Below, in pieces: positions 8,236 to 17,464 of a stretch of DNA of 64,000 nt. The DNA is from Polyangiaceae bacterium (GTDB lineage: Bacteria > Myxococcota_A > Polyangia > Polyangiales > Polyangiaceae), in contig JABSRN010000060.1 in NCBI GenBank assembly GCA_013214025.1, forward strand, positions 31,061 to 95,060, in the 5' to 3' direction. The notes beneath the pieces are model-generated. The model was not told the origin of the DNA. It worked only from the letters and a program-made list of their open reading frames with translations, and searched no databases. Both the position numbers and the translations under genes were made by a program. Every line of letters starts with the position of its first letter. Position 1 is the first letter of the stretch.

Positions 8236-9768
8236 TTGACTCTGCTGCACGATTTTCTCGCGATCTCCGCGAAGCGCACCCCGGACTCTCCGGCGTTCAT
8301 CAGTGGCGAAATCAGCACGAGCTATGGTGAACTTCACGAGCAGAGTTCGCGCATCGCTGGCTCTCTACTCGATCTCGGGATCAAATCCGGCGATCGCGTC
8401 GCCTTGCTCCTCGACGGCTGCGTCGAATATATCATCGCGTACTACGGAATCCTGAAGGCCGGGGCCGTCGTTGTTCCTCTGTGCACCGATACACGAACAG
8501 AAATTCTCCGAACCGCGTTGGTACACTCCGGCGCTCGAGCACTGGTGATGGAGCCCCGAAATTTACGCTATCTACCGAAGAACCCAGGAGACCTACCGGA
8601 GCTTCGCCACGTAGCCGTCGTCGGGAAACTTCCGGAACCCGCAGACGATGCCCGGTTGCGCTCCTTCGAAGAAATGAGCTTGAACGACGCCCAAGGCACG
8701 ATGCCACCGATCTCACCGCAGGATCTTGCCGCTATCAACTACACTTCCGGCACAACGGGCGAGCCCAAGGGCGTGATGTTGTCGCACGAAAACCTCGTCG
8801 AGAACGTGCGGTCGATCGTCGAGTATCTACGACTCACGCCCGATGATCGCGTCGCCATGGTGCTGCCCTTCTATTACGTCTACGGAAACTCCGTCCTGCA
8901 TACACACATCATGGCGGGTGCCAGTGTATGCGTTGCGGGCTCCCTCGCCTTCCCTGCCAGGCTATTGCAAACGATGGTCAAGCAGCGCTGCACCGGATTT
9001 TCAGGAGTACCGTCCACATTCGCTCGGCTGCTCCAGGTGAAAACGCTGTCGGCCTACGACTTGCGCGCTCTGCGCTACGTGACTCAGGCAGGTGCGTCCA
9101 TGACACGCGAGGTCACCCAAAAACTACGGTCAGCACTGAGCTCCGCTGAGATTTTCGTGATGTACGGGCAGACTGAAGCCGCCGCCCGACTCGCCTATGT
9201 GCCCCCCGCACGCCTGGACGAAAAACTCGGGTCCGCGGGGCGTGCGATTCCCGGGGTCACGCTAACCATTCGTGACAAGAACGGCGCAGAGCTTCCATGC
9301 GGAATCCAGGGCGAAGTGACCGCCCAGGGGCGCAACATCATGCAAGGCTATTGGAACGATCCCGTGGAGAGCGCGCGGGCGCTCACGCCAAACGGTCTCC
9401 GCACGGGCGATCTCGGGACGATGGACGAAGACGGGTTCCTTTTCTTAGTCGGCCGTGACAGCGAAATGATCAAGAGCGGCGGACATCGCATCGCTCCACA
9501 GAAGGTCGAAGACGTCATCAACCGCCTGGATGGCGTGAGCGAATGCGCAGTGACGGGCATGAACGACGAGATTCTCGGCCAGGCGATCGTCGCGTTTGTA
9601 GTGCCTGACGCGGCAATCGTTCTAAACCAACGCGCCGTCATGAAGCACTGCACGCTGGGCCTGCCCCGCTTCTGTTTGCCGGCTCGGGTTCACTTCCTGT
9701 CCGAACTGCCCCGCACCGCAACAGGAAAACTGAAACGGCGAGATCTACGCGAACCCATAACCAGCTGA
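8236..9768 (+). CDS. AMP-forming acyl-CoA/acyl-ACP ligase
   Basis: The start is TTG at 8236 with GAGG seven bases upstream, giving 510 residues. The adenylation core motif YTSGTTGEPKGVMLSH lies at about 168-183. YGQTEA, the TGD motif (LRTGDLG) and the C-terminal catalytic lysine region (RTATGKLKRRDL) are all present. It activates a carboxylic acid as an acyl-adenylate and transfers it to a thiol. The free-standing acyl carrier protein at 12062 is the likely acceptor. Ligases of this type accompany exosortase/EPS loci, which fits the exosortase at 17461. It follows the phosphatase gene by 12 bases, so the two may be cotranscribed. Substrate unknown; a fatty or amino acid for polymer decoration is possible. 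Confidence 0.9.
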   Translation: MTLLHDFLAISAKRTPDSPAFISGEISTSYGELHEQSSRIAGSLLDLGIKSGDRVALLLDGCVEYIIAYYGILKAGAVVVPLCTDTRTEILRTALVHSGARALVMEPRNLRYLPKNPGDLPELRHVAVVGKLPEPADDARLRSFEEMSLNDAQGTMPPISPQDLAAINYTSGTTGEPKGVMLSHENLVENVRSIVEYLRLTPDDRVAMVLPFYYVYGNSVLHTHIMAGASVCVAGSLAFPARLLQTMVKQRCTGFSGVPSTFARLLQVKTLSAYDLRALRYVTQAGASMTREVTQKLRSALSSAEIFVMYGQTEAAARLAYVPPARLDEKLGSAGRAIPGVTLTIRDKNGAELPCGIQGEVTAQGRNIMQGYWNDPVESARALTPNGLRTGDLGTMDEDGFLFLVGRDSEMIKSGGHRIAPQKVEDVINRLDGVSECAVTGMNDEILGQAIVAFVVPDAAIVLNQRAVMKHCTLGLPRFCLPARVHFLSELPRTATGKLKRRDLREPITS

Positions 9769-9793
9769 CGGGTTCCGACCATGTAGCGCTTAG

Positions 9794-10735
9794 CTACCGT
9801 TTCGTCTGGGCGATGCCTTCATGCAGCGCGGTCGAGGCACGAAAACCGAACGCCTTTTCAGCGCGACTCGCGTCTGCCATCGAATGTTTGACATCGCCGG
9901 GGCGGTCCTGCTGGTGCACAACCGGAACTCGGCTGCCCACTGACTCCGCGATGGCTCGCGCTAGATCGTTGATCGTTATGCGTCCGCCAGCGCCAATGTT
10001 GAAGGCGCCGCAGCTGTTGTCCGGTCCTTTAGCGGCCAGCAGGTTCGCCATCACCACATCTTTGACGAAAGTAAAGTCACGACTCTGCTCACCGTCGCCA
10101 AAAATAACGGGAGCCTCACCCCTCGCGTAGGCCGCAAAGAAACGGGGAATCACCGCAGCGTATGGGCCAGCTGGATCTTGCCGGGGCCCGTAAACGTTGA
10201 AGTAGCGCAGCCCTACGAATTGCATGCCGTAGCAACGAGAGTAAATATCGGCGAGTTCCTCATTGATCTTCTTCGACGTCGCGTAGGGCGAAAGCGAGAG
10301 GCCCTCGTTTCCCTCACGTTTGGGCAAGTCCTTGTTGTCGCCGTATACGCTCGAAGAAGACGCATACACCACGCGTTTCACGCCGGCATCTCGAGCCGCG
10401 GTAAATACGTTCGCGGTACCACCAACATTTACAGAAAGACTCAGTGCAGGATCCTTCAACGAACGCGGAACGGAGCCGATAGCCGCCTGATGAAAGACGT
10501 AACTTGCGGCGGCGGCCGCGCGTTGACAAACCGCGAGGTCTCGGATGTCGCCTTCGATAAAATCGATCTGACTCTTGACGCCCGCCAGGTTCTTCAGATT
10601 CCCCGTTGCCAAGTTGTCGAGCACGGTCACTTTTGCGCCGCTTTCGACAAGCGCATCCGTCAAGTGCGAACCAATGAAACCCGCGCCACCGGTGACGAGT
10701 ACGCGCGCCTGAAAAAATTCGGGAGCGCCAATCAC
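9794..10735 (-). CDS. UDP-sugar 4-epimerase (extended SDR, WbpP/GalE type)
   Basis: This 313-residue protein opens with the NAD-binding motif VTGGAGFIGSHL. It carries the catalytic YxxxK as YATSK and the family blocks RYFNVYGPRQDP, DGEQSRDFTFV and FNIGAGG. It most resembles the WbpP/TviC group acting on UDP-GlcNAc or UDP-GlcNAcA. The start is GTG at 10735, overlapping the TGA of the upstream dehydrogenase in a GTGA arrangement, so the pair is translationally coupled. Together they would supply UDP-GalNAcA or a related uronate. The C-terminus is slightly short (ends IAQTKR). Substrate assignment is inferred. Confidence 0.92.
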   Translation of the reverse strand: MIGAPEFFQARVLVTGGAGFIGSHLTDALVESGAKVTVLDNLATGNLKNLAGVKSQIDFIEGDIRDLAVCQRAAAAASYVFHQAAIGSVPRSLKDPALSLSVNVGGTANVFTAARDAGVKRVVYASSSSVYGDNKDLPKREGNEGLSLSPYATSKKINEELADIYSRCYGMQFVGLRYFNVYGPRQDPAGPYAAVIPRFFAAYARGEAPVIFGDGEQSRDFTFVKDVVMANLLAAKGPDNSCGAFNIGAGGRITINDLARAIAESVGSRVPVVHQQDRPGDVKHSMADASRAEKAFGFRASTALHEGIAQTKR

Positions 10736-12051
10736 GCCTTCACCACCTTTTCGTGGGGTCCGCGGTAGACGCCGCGTGTATCGATTACGAGTCGTGAATG
10801 CTCCAAGACCAAATCGTAGTCAACGGCGCTGTGGTTCGTTGCGATCAATACCGCGTCTTGAGAGTGGAGCAACTCGGCGCTGAGTTCTTGCGAATCAAGC
10901 TCCGGCAAGTCAGGCCAAGACCGCATGCGCGGCACCGTCGGAATATGCGGGTCGTGATAGCTGATCCGTGCGCCAGCCTGACGAAGCAATTCGATCAGTT
11001 CAAAGGAAGCGCTCTCCCGGGGATCATCCACGTCCTTCTTGTATGCGATGCCCAGGATCAAAACCCGACTACCCCGAACGGCGCGTTCACGCTCATTGAG
11101 TGCTTGCTGCAATCGATTGATCACGTAGGCGGGCATCGAAACATTCACCTCACCCGCAAGCTCAATGAACTTGGTTGACAGGCCGTACTCGCGCGCCTTC
11201 CACGTGAGGTAAAATGGATCCAGCGGGATGCAGTGCCCGCCAAGCCCCGGACCCGGGCTAAACTTCATGAACCCGAAGGGTTTCGTGGCGGCCGCATCAA
11301 GCACTTCCCAAACGTCAATGCCCATCTTGTCGTAAACTACTTTTAGTTCGTTCACGAGAGCGATGTTCACAGCGCGAAAAATGTTCTCGGTTAGCTTCGT
11401 GGCTTCTGCCGCGCGGGCGCTGCTCACCGTTACCACCTCGGTAACCGCGGGTTCGTACAAGGCTACCGCGAGTTCTGTCGCGATCTGGTCAACGCCGCCG
11501 ACAACTTTCGGAATGGTCGCGGTCTTGTAGTCAGGATTGCCCGGGTCTTCCCGCTCGGGAGAGAACGCGAGGAAAAAATCTTGTCCGCATTCGAGGTCAC
11601 TCTCTTCGAGGATATCGCGAACCAGCTCGTCCGTAGTGCCAGGATAGGTGGTCGATTCGAGCACAACCAATTGGTCACGACGCAGTCGCTTCGCGATTTC
11701 TCGAACGGTTGCCTCGACGTAAGTCATGTCCGGCTCGCGCTGTTTCGTCAGCGGAGTCGGCACCGCGATAACGATCGCGTCGACTTCGCTCAGCCGGTCA
11801 AAGTCGGTGGTGGCGTCGAACTTGCCGCTGGTCATAGCGCCCTTGATGCGAGCGGCACCCAGGTACTCGATGTAGGTCTCGTGCGCGTTGAGGGAGCTCA
11901 CCTTTTTCTCATCGATATCGAAACCGGTCGTCCGAAACTTCGCTCGCTCGACGAAGGTCAAGGAGAGCGGAAGCCCCACGTAGCCGAGACCCACTACGCC
12001 GATGTGGGCAGTCTTGCTCTTTAGCTTGTTGCGTAATTCTTGAGCCGACAT
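10732..12051 (-). CDS. UDP-N-acetylglucosamine/UDP-sugar 6-dehydrogenase (WbpA/TviB type)
   Basis: The chosen ATG at 12051 has GAGGG upstream and gives 439 residues. The Rossmann motif IGVVGLGYVGLPLS begins at about residue 15. ESTTYPGTT, FSPEREDPGN and GGHCIPLDPFYL follow; the last contains the catalytic cysteine. The C-terminal domain motif is LGIAYKKDVDDPRESA. These sequences are those of UDP-GlcNAc/ManNAc dehydrogenases, which oxidise C6 to a carboxylate using two NAD+. It sits in a minus-strand operon with the NadE-like gene, the acyl carrier protein and the epimerase. It provides the uronic acid that the lyase-type proteins of the locus would recognise. Confidence 0.95.
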   Translation of the reverse strand: MSAQELRNKLKSKTAHIGVVGLGYVGLPLSLTFVERAKFRTTGFDIDEKKVSSLNAHETYIEYLGAARIKGAMTSGKFDATTDFDRLSEVDAIVIAVPTPLTKQREPDMTYVEATVREIAKRLRRDQLVVLESTTYPGTTDELVRDILEESDLECGQDFFLAFSPEREDPGNPDYKTATIPKVVGGVDQIATELAVALYEPAVTEVVTVSSARAAEATKLTENIFRAVNIALVNELKVVYDKMGIDVWEVLDAAATKPFGFMKFSPGPGLGGHCIPLDPFYLTWKAREYGLSTKFIELAGEVNVSMPAYVINRLQQALNERERAVRGSRVLILGIAYKKDVDDPRESASFELIELLRQAGARISYHDPHIPTVPRMRSWPDLPELDSQELSAELLHSQDAVLIATNHSAVDYDLVLEHSRLVIDTRGVYRGPHEKVVKA

Positions 12052-12061
12052 GGCGCTACCC

Positions 12062-12313
12062 TCAGGACTTCTCAGCCAGCTTCTTCTTGACGAAGTCAGC
12101 TGCACTGGCGATGGAGTCGAGATTTTCGGGGATCATTTCGTCATCGTCGATCTCAATATCGAAGGCACCCTCGATGTGCGCGATCAACTCAAGCATGCCC
12201 GTAGAGTCAACGACCCCGGTATCGAGCAGGGAACTCTTGTCCTTCAGCTCGAAGGAATCATCGAGGTAAAAATTTTCCGTAATGAAGGCGCGCACTTGGT
12301 TAGCAATTTCCAT
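12062..12313 (-). CDS. Acyl carrier protein
   Basis: This 83-residue acidic protein has the 4'-phosphopantetheine site TGVVDSTGMLELI with Ser37 as the attachment residue. Flanking helices match the ACP fold (FELKDKSSLLDTG, then IEIDDDEMIPENLDSI). The start at 12313 matches the family length. It lies ten bases upstream of the UDP-sugar dehydrogenase and 37 bases downstream of the NadE-like gene. With the acyl ligase at 8236 it forms a loading pair: the ligase would charge the carrier, which donates an acyl or aminoacyl group to a sugar. Free-standing ACPs of this sort occur in exosortase-linked EPS loci. Confidence 0.93.
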   Translation of the reverse strand: MEIANQVRAFITENFYLDDSFELKDKSSLLDTGVVDSTGMLELIAHIEGAFDIEIDDDEMIPENLDSIASAADFVKKKLAEKS

Positions 12314-12350
12314 GGAGTGTTCTCTCGTGTTCGTCGGGTGGGAGGGGGGT

Positions 12351-13310
12351 CTACCCGACGAGTAAGGGCTGCATGTGGAGGTACTGAGCAAAGCGCCGCT
12401 TTGATTCAATGTCTGCGAACACGATTTCGATCTGTTCGGGGGTAACTTCGAGTACGGGTGCCACCTCTGAAGCGGCGACGCCGTGATTGTGTGCATATAG
12501 GCAAAGGTCCATCTTGTCGTGAGGGAGAGCGAAGTAGAACTCCTCCTGGGACTGAGCCATCGTGTAGGTATCGGTCGTGGGAGGCCGAGTGCGTATCTCT
12601 CTGGGTACGCCCAGATACTCCGCCAGCGCGTAGACCTGAGTCTTGTATAGGTGCGCGATGGGTTTGAAATCCGCCGCTCCATCGCCCTGCTTGACGAAGA
12701 ACCCTTGGTCGTATTCAAGCAGGTTGGGAGTGCCCGCAACCGCGAAGTTTAGACGATCAGCGTGGAAGTACTCCGTCATCTTGCGAACACGCTGCTTGTA
12801 GTTCGTTGCCGCAACCACCTCGAGGTAGGACTCCAGACTCATGCGCTTGGTTTGCTGCTTGCCCGACGGACTCTCGATCGTCAGCCGATAAACGTTGAGG
12901 CGATTGCCTTCGAGAATCGACGGCAATGATATTTTGAACTTGTAGCCCTCGCTGTACTCCGGAAACTGCGATTTAACCGCATGGTCGAGCGCGCTGTAGC
13001 AGCCGAGCCCCTCGAGCGCCGGCGCGATATCGCACAGCTGAGATTCGATGCCGAGGTCGGTCGCCAACAGTCGCCCGAGCTCGAGCGAGTCACCTGAACT
13101 CGCTCGCTCGGGCATGAAGAGCCCGTAGGTGCGCTTCTTGCCTAGCGCACGAACGCAGAGTGCGGCGACAACCGAGCTGTCAATGCCGCCGGAGATGCCG
13201 ACCACCGCACCACGCTTTTTCATCGTGCCGCGAACCTGCTTTTCAAGAGTCTTACAAATTTGCTCAACGGCTTGAGCGCAGTCGAGCTGGAGAACGTCGC
13301 GAGTGAACAT
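12351..13310 (-). CDS. NAD synthase-like ATP-pyrophosphatase (NadE family)
   Basis: The 319-residue protein contains the N-type ATP-pyrophosphatase P-loop ISGGIDSSVVAAL at about residue 38. A second conserved block, AGTPNLLEYDQGFFVKQGDGAADFKPIAHLYKTQVYALA, spans roughly 205-245 and is typical of NadE. No glutaminase domain is fused, so ammonia would be the donor, or the AsnB protein could provide it. The gene heads the ACP/dehydrogenase/epimerase operon. In a locus devoted to EPS it may amidate or otherwise adenylate a sugar or acyl carboxylate rather than make NAD+; that is inference. The insert KISLPSILEGNRLNVYRL is unusual relative to classical short NadE. Confidence 0.85.
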   Translation of the reverse strand: MFTRDVLQLDCAQAVEQICKTLEKQVRGTMKKRGAVVGISGGIDSSVVAALCVRALGKKRTYGLFMPERASSGDSLELGRLLATDLGIESQLCDIAPALEGLGCYSALDHAVKSQFPEYSEGYKFKISLPSILEGNRLNVYRLTIESPSGKQQTKRMSLESYLEVVAATNYKQRVRKMTEYFHADRLNFAVAGTPNLLEYDQGFFVKQGDGAADFKPIAHLYKTQVYALAEYLGVPREIRTRPPTTDTYTMAQSQEEFYFALPHDKMDLCLYAHNHGVAASEVAPVLEVTPEQIEIVFADIESKRRFAQYLHMQPLLVG

Positions 13311-13548
13311 GATCGATGGGCAGCCTTGGGTTGTAGGGAGTCAGGGATAAGGTGCGCCGGGATCGGGAACGCGCCCTCGGCACTGATGGGCGGACTCTGA
13401 TCGTCAGACGCGGCCTATCACCGACATGTAGGTGCCGCTACTGAATCTGGCTACACATGCGCACTTTCACTCCCACGCGGAGAATGTGCACGTCCGGGCC
13501 CCCAAGCCGGAGAGGAACGCTGTAAATACGGCCACTTGCGGCGGCACC

Positions 13549-14679
13549 TCAGAGCCCTTCTGAGGCCTCCGTAGGTGCGACTGGGTGGAGAGCGTTCACC
13601 GCTTCGCACAGCCGCCTGACCACGACCCAGTGGAGAATGATCCCGAATACCGGCAGGCTCAGGGATGCCAAAATCAAGTTCAGGGAGAGAGGCTTTCGAC
13701 CCATTCGGTGCCGAGCAACATAAGCGTTGTAGTCGGTCACGTAGCCGCCGAACACCTGGAACACCCAATAGATGTTGAACACGGGAACGAACAAATAGCT
13801 GAGCGCCTCCACGGGCGAGCAGCGCGCGTGACCATCTTGAATCGCCTCCCACATCTGAAACAGGAGCTGCGATTGAGCGACGGCCGCCACGGCAAACATC
13901 ACCGCAGAAGTGGCGAAACAGGTGATCGCAAGCAGAGAGTTTCCGGAGAAACCCGCGGCGAGCAAGACCAGGCCAGTAATCGCAGCACCGACGATCGAGA
14001 GTTGAAAGCGCAACGGGTGCAAGTGCGCCCGCGGAGCGGGCTGACTCGACGGCCCCGCAGAAAATATACTTGCCACCGGCACGTCCGGGTAACTGGACAT
14101 GCGATCGCGCTCGTCTGGTGGGTCCACTGCAGCCGGGGCCGCCTCCACAGACGCTGATTGGACAGCGTGATTCGGCAGGACATCGCTAGTGGGGAGTGTA
14201 TGTTTAAATGCATCGCGCCGCGGCGGCCTCGGACCCTCCACCGAAGCCGGCAAGGCCGAGCCAACCACCCCGCCGAGTAGCGGTGAATGCTGCCTGTTGG
14301 GGACTCGCCGCGTATTCGGCGGTGGCTCCGCGCCATCCGCTGCAATCGGCGTGGGTCCGAGCCCAACGCTCGTTTTCTGCAAAGCATCGCCGGACGTGAC
14401 CTTCGATAGCGGGGGCATCGGCGCCCCGTATCCGCCTGCAAGCGTCGAGCTTAGACGGAACGAGCTCAATGTTGACGCCCGACCAGCGATGAGAACATGC
14501 GCCGCTGTGGGCGCAACATAGCCACCTACCAGTGTTTCAGAGCGCCCCGCCCGCGCGGCCGACAGGTCGACGGATGCGTTTGGCGCCGCGGACCTAGCCA
14601 CTTCGTAACCACCGACCAGCGTGCCAGGGCGCGCCGCGGCAACGGTTCGGTGTCGAAGTTGAGATCCGGATCCTGACAT
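13549..14679 (-). CDS. Membrane protein with LVGGY-type repeats and a DUF4328-like domain
   Basis: The N-terminal half (about 1-225) is Ala/Pro/Ser-rich and looks disordered. It holds three copies of a [TE]-L-[VA]-GGY motif at about residues 20, 49 and 79, spaced about 29-30 residues apart. The C-terminal half has about four hydrophobic helices and the signature YLFVPVFNIYWVFQVFGGYVTDYNAY, which resembles DUF4328/DUF805-type integral membrane domains. The likely place is the inner membrane with a long cytoplasmic tail. The neighbours are the NadE-like gene 238 bases downstream and a 620-base empty stretch upstream. Function unknown. Confidence 0.75.
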   Translation of the reverse strand: MSGSGSQLRHRTVAAARPGTLVGGYEVARSAAPNASVDLSAARAGRSETLVGGYVAPTAAHVLIAGRASTLSSFRLSSTLAGGYGAPMPPLSKVTSGDALQKTSVGLGPTPIAADGAEPPPNTRRVPNRQHSPLLGGVVGSALPASVEGPRPPRRDAFKHTLPTSDVLPNHAVQSASVEAAPAAVDPPDERDRMSSYPDVPVASIFSAGPSSQPAPRAHLHPLRFQLSIVGAAITGLVLLAAGFSGNSLLAITCFATSAVMFAVAAVAQSQLLFQMWEAIQDGHARCSPVEALSYLFVPVFNIYWVFQVFGGYVTDYNAYVARHRMGRKPLSLNLILASLSLPVFGIILHWVVVRRLCEAVNALHPVAPTEASEGL

Positions 14680-15301
14680 AACGATCGTGCTGGCGGGTGT
14701 GGGCCGCGCGGGTGTCCCCGGCTCGGCTCATTCGGTGAACAGTGTCGCAACTCACGCGCGAGGGCGCACCTCTCATGTTTTTTAAGTTGGTGCAAGTTCG
14801 CCCACCACTGACTCAAACTGCACAACCCGAGCGCCCAATATTGAGCATCCGGGGCGCCGATGACCTAGGTGCCGCAAAGTTGCACAACAATTCAACTCAC
14901 CCGCTTGTCTTTCGCGACAATCGACACGACTGTCCTCGTCCAAGCGTCGCGCATTTATCGCGGTAGCGGAACGGCTCCGGACGGTTAGATGCCGGGCGCG
15001 TAAAAGTCTACCGCTCTAACGAGCAACCCGAAGCCGGACCGGCCAAAGACATCATTTTCTGATGGCTCTATCGATGTTCACGGAACGTAAAGTGGTGGAG
15101 CCAGCTTGATGCAATTCCGCGCCAAAGTTGTTTTGAACTTTTCGACTGGCTCACGGGTCGCACGAACCGCCGCGGAGCGGCTCCGCATTTCTTTGCGTTT
15201 CCGATAACGGCTGCTTTATACGGACCGCGCGTTGCGGGGGACTCACAACGCACAACGCACAACGCACTGTTCTAACAATCGCGGCGGCCTGCGGAGAAAA
15301 C
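14680..15301. other. Intergenic stretch, 622 bases
   Basis: No convincing coding frame is seen. It separates divergent genes (membrane protein, minus; heparinase-like lipoprotein, plus), so it should hold two promoters. The right end has three imperfect copies of the heptamer acaacgc at about 15245-15265, just before the lyase start. A small GC-rich inverted repeat (gcggagcggctccgc) lies at about 15172-15186. Confidence 0.5.
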
Positions 15302-17464
15302 ATGCGACAACAGATCATTATCACAACTGCGCTCACGGTAGCGCTATCGGCAGCGTGCACTTCCGACGAAGACAAGACCGAAAGACCGAAAGGGAATCAC
15401 GATGGGCGAGTCAGCGTCGATGTCACTAGTCCGCCTCCCGCGTCGGGAGACGGCGGCCAACCCGTAATCGATCCTGAGCAGCGCTTCACGCCATCCTCTT
15501 ACCTGCTGCTCACCGCGGCACGGCTCGCGATCGTTCAAGAGAGCGATGTCGTCGACACGCCAGCCTGGCAGCGCCTGATCGAGAATGTCGACGCGGAGAT
15601 GGCTCAAGTCGGAGGGCGGAGCAGCACCGAAAATATCGCACTTGCGTATCTCGTGACCGGCGAGGCGATCTACGCCGCCACGGCCTACGACTGGGCGCGA
15701 GACATCATGGACACCGCCGACGTCGCCTTTGATCGTTACCTCCACTATGGCGATCACATGCGAGCCGTCGCCTTCGCCTACAACTATTGCTACGATACGC
15801 TATCGGGCATGCAACGCACAGAGATGCGCGACTACATGGTTCGCTGGACCGACGAGGTTTGGTCGCTGCATGGCGCAGACGCGGTCGACAACAACTCCAA
15901 TTGGGGAATTTCCCAACCCGCCAACAACTACCACTACGCGTTTCTAGAAGGGCTCGCCTTCGTTGGCTACGCCCTCTTGGGGAGCGGCGACCCGATAGCT
16001 TCAGATTATCTCGTTCTGCTCACGACTAAGATCGAAGGCAGCGGCGGAGTGCTGGAGTATCTGAGCGCGGGAGCTCGCGGCGGCGACTGGCACGAAGGCG
16101 TCAACTACGGCCAGCGTTCGAAGCAACGCATGGCATCCACCTTTTCAGTAATCGCAGCCGCCGGCGGCCCAAACTATTTCGCCGCGAGCCCGTTCTTCGC
16201 CGAGGCGATTTACGCGGCGATCTACCAAGCCTTGCCGGGTCGCGTGGCTATTCAACCCGCCGGGGATCTCGCCCGCACGTCCGCAATGCCGCTCGGTCCC
16301 TACGATCGAGACTACGTGCAAGCCGCGACCTTCTGGATCGCCGATGACATCGCACGTGGCTATGGGCAGTACTACTTGAACCACTATGCATCGAGCTACA
16401 ACATGGGCGGCTTCAACGGTCGCGGCTTGTACTATCGCGACGTCATGTACGGCCTGGACTTGACCGAACACGATGTGTCGGACCTGCCGCTCTACTACCA
16501 CTCGATCGGCAACCACTGGATCAATCTACGGTCCAGCTGGGACGAGGATGCCACCTGTATCAACATTTCCGCGACCCCCGACATGTACCAGGGGCATTCG
16601 CATCAGGACTCTGGCTCGTTCACGATATTTAAGCACGACTGGCTGGCTGTTGACTCCGCCACCTACTCACGCTCCGGCACTACCTGGGAATCCGGTGCGC
16701 ACAACATGGTGGGAGTTGCGGGACAGGAGCGTCGTGGTGGCGACAATGTGCCAGGACTTCAGGCCTTTGAATATCATTCTGAGAGTACCTACGTGCAAGT
16801 CGACGCGTCGAATCTGATGAAGCACCGCCCGGGCTCAGATGAGTTGATGCTGCTCGACGAATACACCCGCGAGATGGTGTACTTCCCAAGCGACGACGTG
16901 CTCGTAACCTACGACCGTGTGGCTCCGGGCCCCGACGGAAGCGACTACAGCTGGCGACTGCACTTTGCCGAAGAGCCAAGCCAGAGCGGCAACCGTTTCA
17001 GTCTCGACTTTGGCGGCGGCGGCATTTCGCTGGTCCAGCTCAGCGGGGGTGCGGCGAGCATTGCCTCGGACTCCGACCTAGAGCCGAGCGGAAGCGAGTC
17101 CTTTCGCGTGCAAGAAGCGCCGGGCAACGGCGGCCGATTCTTAAACGTAATGGCCGTCGCCAGCGGGACGGCACCCTCGCCGGACGTGAGTAGTGTGACC
17201 AGCACGAGCGCGATCGAAGGCGCAGTAATCGACACCCGAGTTGCCATCTTCAGCAGCTCCACCAAGGGTGGCGCCATATCGCTTCCTCTGAGCTACACGT
17301 TCACCGGCACTGGGACATTCCGTCACATCATCGCCAATTTGTCGCCGGGCAGCGCGCTCAGCGCCGAAGTGAGCGCGAGCGGCGGAGAGACAACTGTGAC
17401 GATTAGCAGCGGCGGCGCACTCATGGCCACAAGCAACGGCGTGCTGCGTTTCAACCAGGACTAG
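15302..17464 (+). CDS. Heparinase II/III-like polysaccharide lyase, lipoprotein
   Basis: This 720-residue protein starts with a lipoprotein signal (ALTVALSAAC, Cys about residue 19). A helical toroid-like domain covers about 60-370, with NYHYAFLEGLAFVGYAL and GARGGDWHEGVNYGQRSKQR. A beta-rich heparinase II/III domain follows, with GHSHQDSGSF (His432, His434, Asp436) and DSATYSRSG. Families with this fold cleave uronic-acid polysaccharides by beta-elimination (alginate, heparin, hyaluronan types). It is membrane anchored, probably periplasm- or surface-facing. The 715-residue protein at 27471 is a clear paralogue. Its stop overlaps that of the exosortase gene by four bases. It probably trims or remodels the EPS made by this locus. 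Confidence 0.85.
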   Translation: MRQQIIITTALTVALSAACTSDEDKTERPKGNHDGRVSVDVTSPPPASGDGGQPVIDPEQRFTPSSYLLLTAARLAIVQESDVVDTPAWQRLIENVDAEMAQVGGRSSTENIALAYLVTGEAIYAATAYDWARDIMDTADVAFDRYLHYGDHMRAVAFAYNYCYDTLSGMQRTEMRDYMVRWTDEVWSLHGADAVDNNSNWGISQPANNYHYAFLEGLAFVGYALLGSGDPIASDYLVLLTTKIEGSGGVLEYLSAGARGGDWHEGVNYGQRSKQRMASTFSVIAAAGGPNYFAASPFFAEAIYAAIYQALPGRVAIQPAGDLARTSAMPLGPYDRDYVQAATFWIADDIARGYGQYYLNHYASSYNMGGFNGRGLYYRDVMYGLDLTEHDVSDLPLYYHSIGNHWINLRSSWDEDATCINISATPDMYQGHSHQDSGSFTIFKHDWLAVDSATYSRSGTTWESGAHNMVGVAGQERRGGDNVPGLQAFEYHSESTYVQVDASNLMKHRPGSDELMLLDEYTREMVYFPSDDVLVTYDRVAPGPDGSDYSWRLHFAEEPSQSGNRFSLDFGGGGISLVQLSGGAASIASDSDLEPSGSESFRVQEAPGNGGRFLNVMAVASGTAPSPDVSSVTSTSAIEGAVIDTRVAIFSSSTKGGAISLPLSYTFTGTGTFRHIIANLSPGSALSAEVSASGGETTVTISSGGALMATSNGVLRFNQD

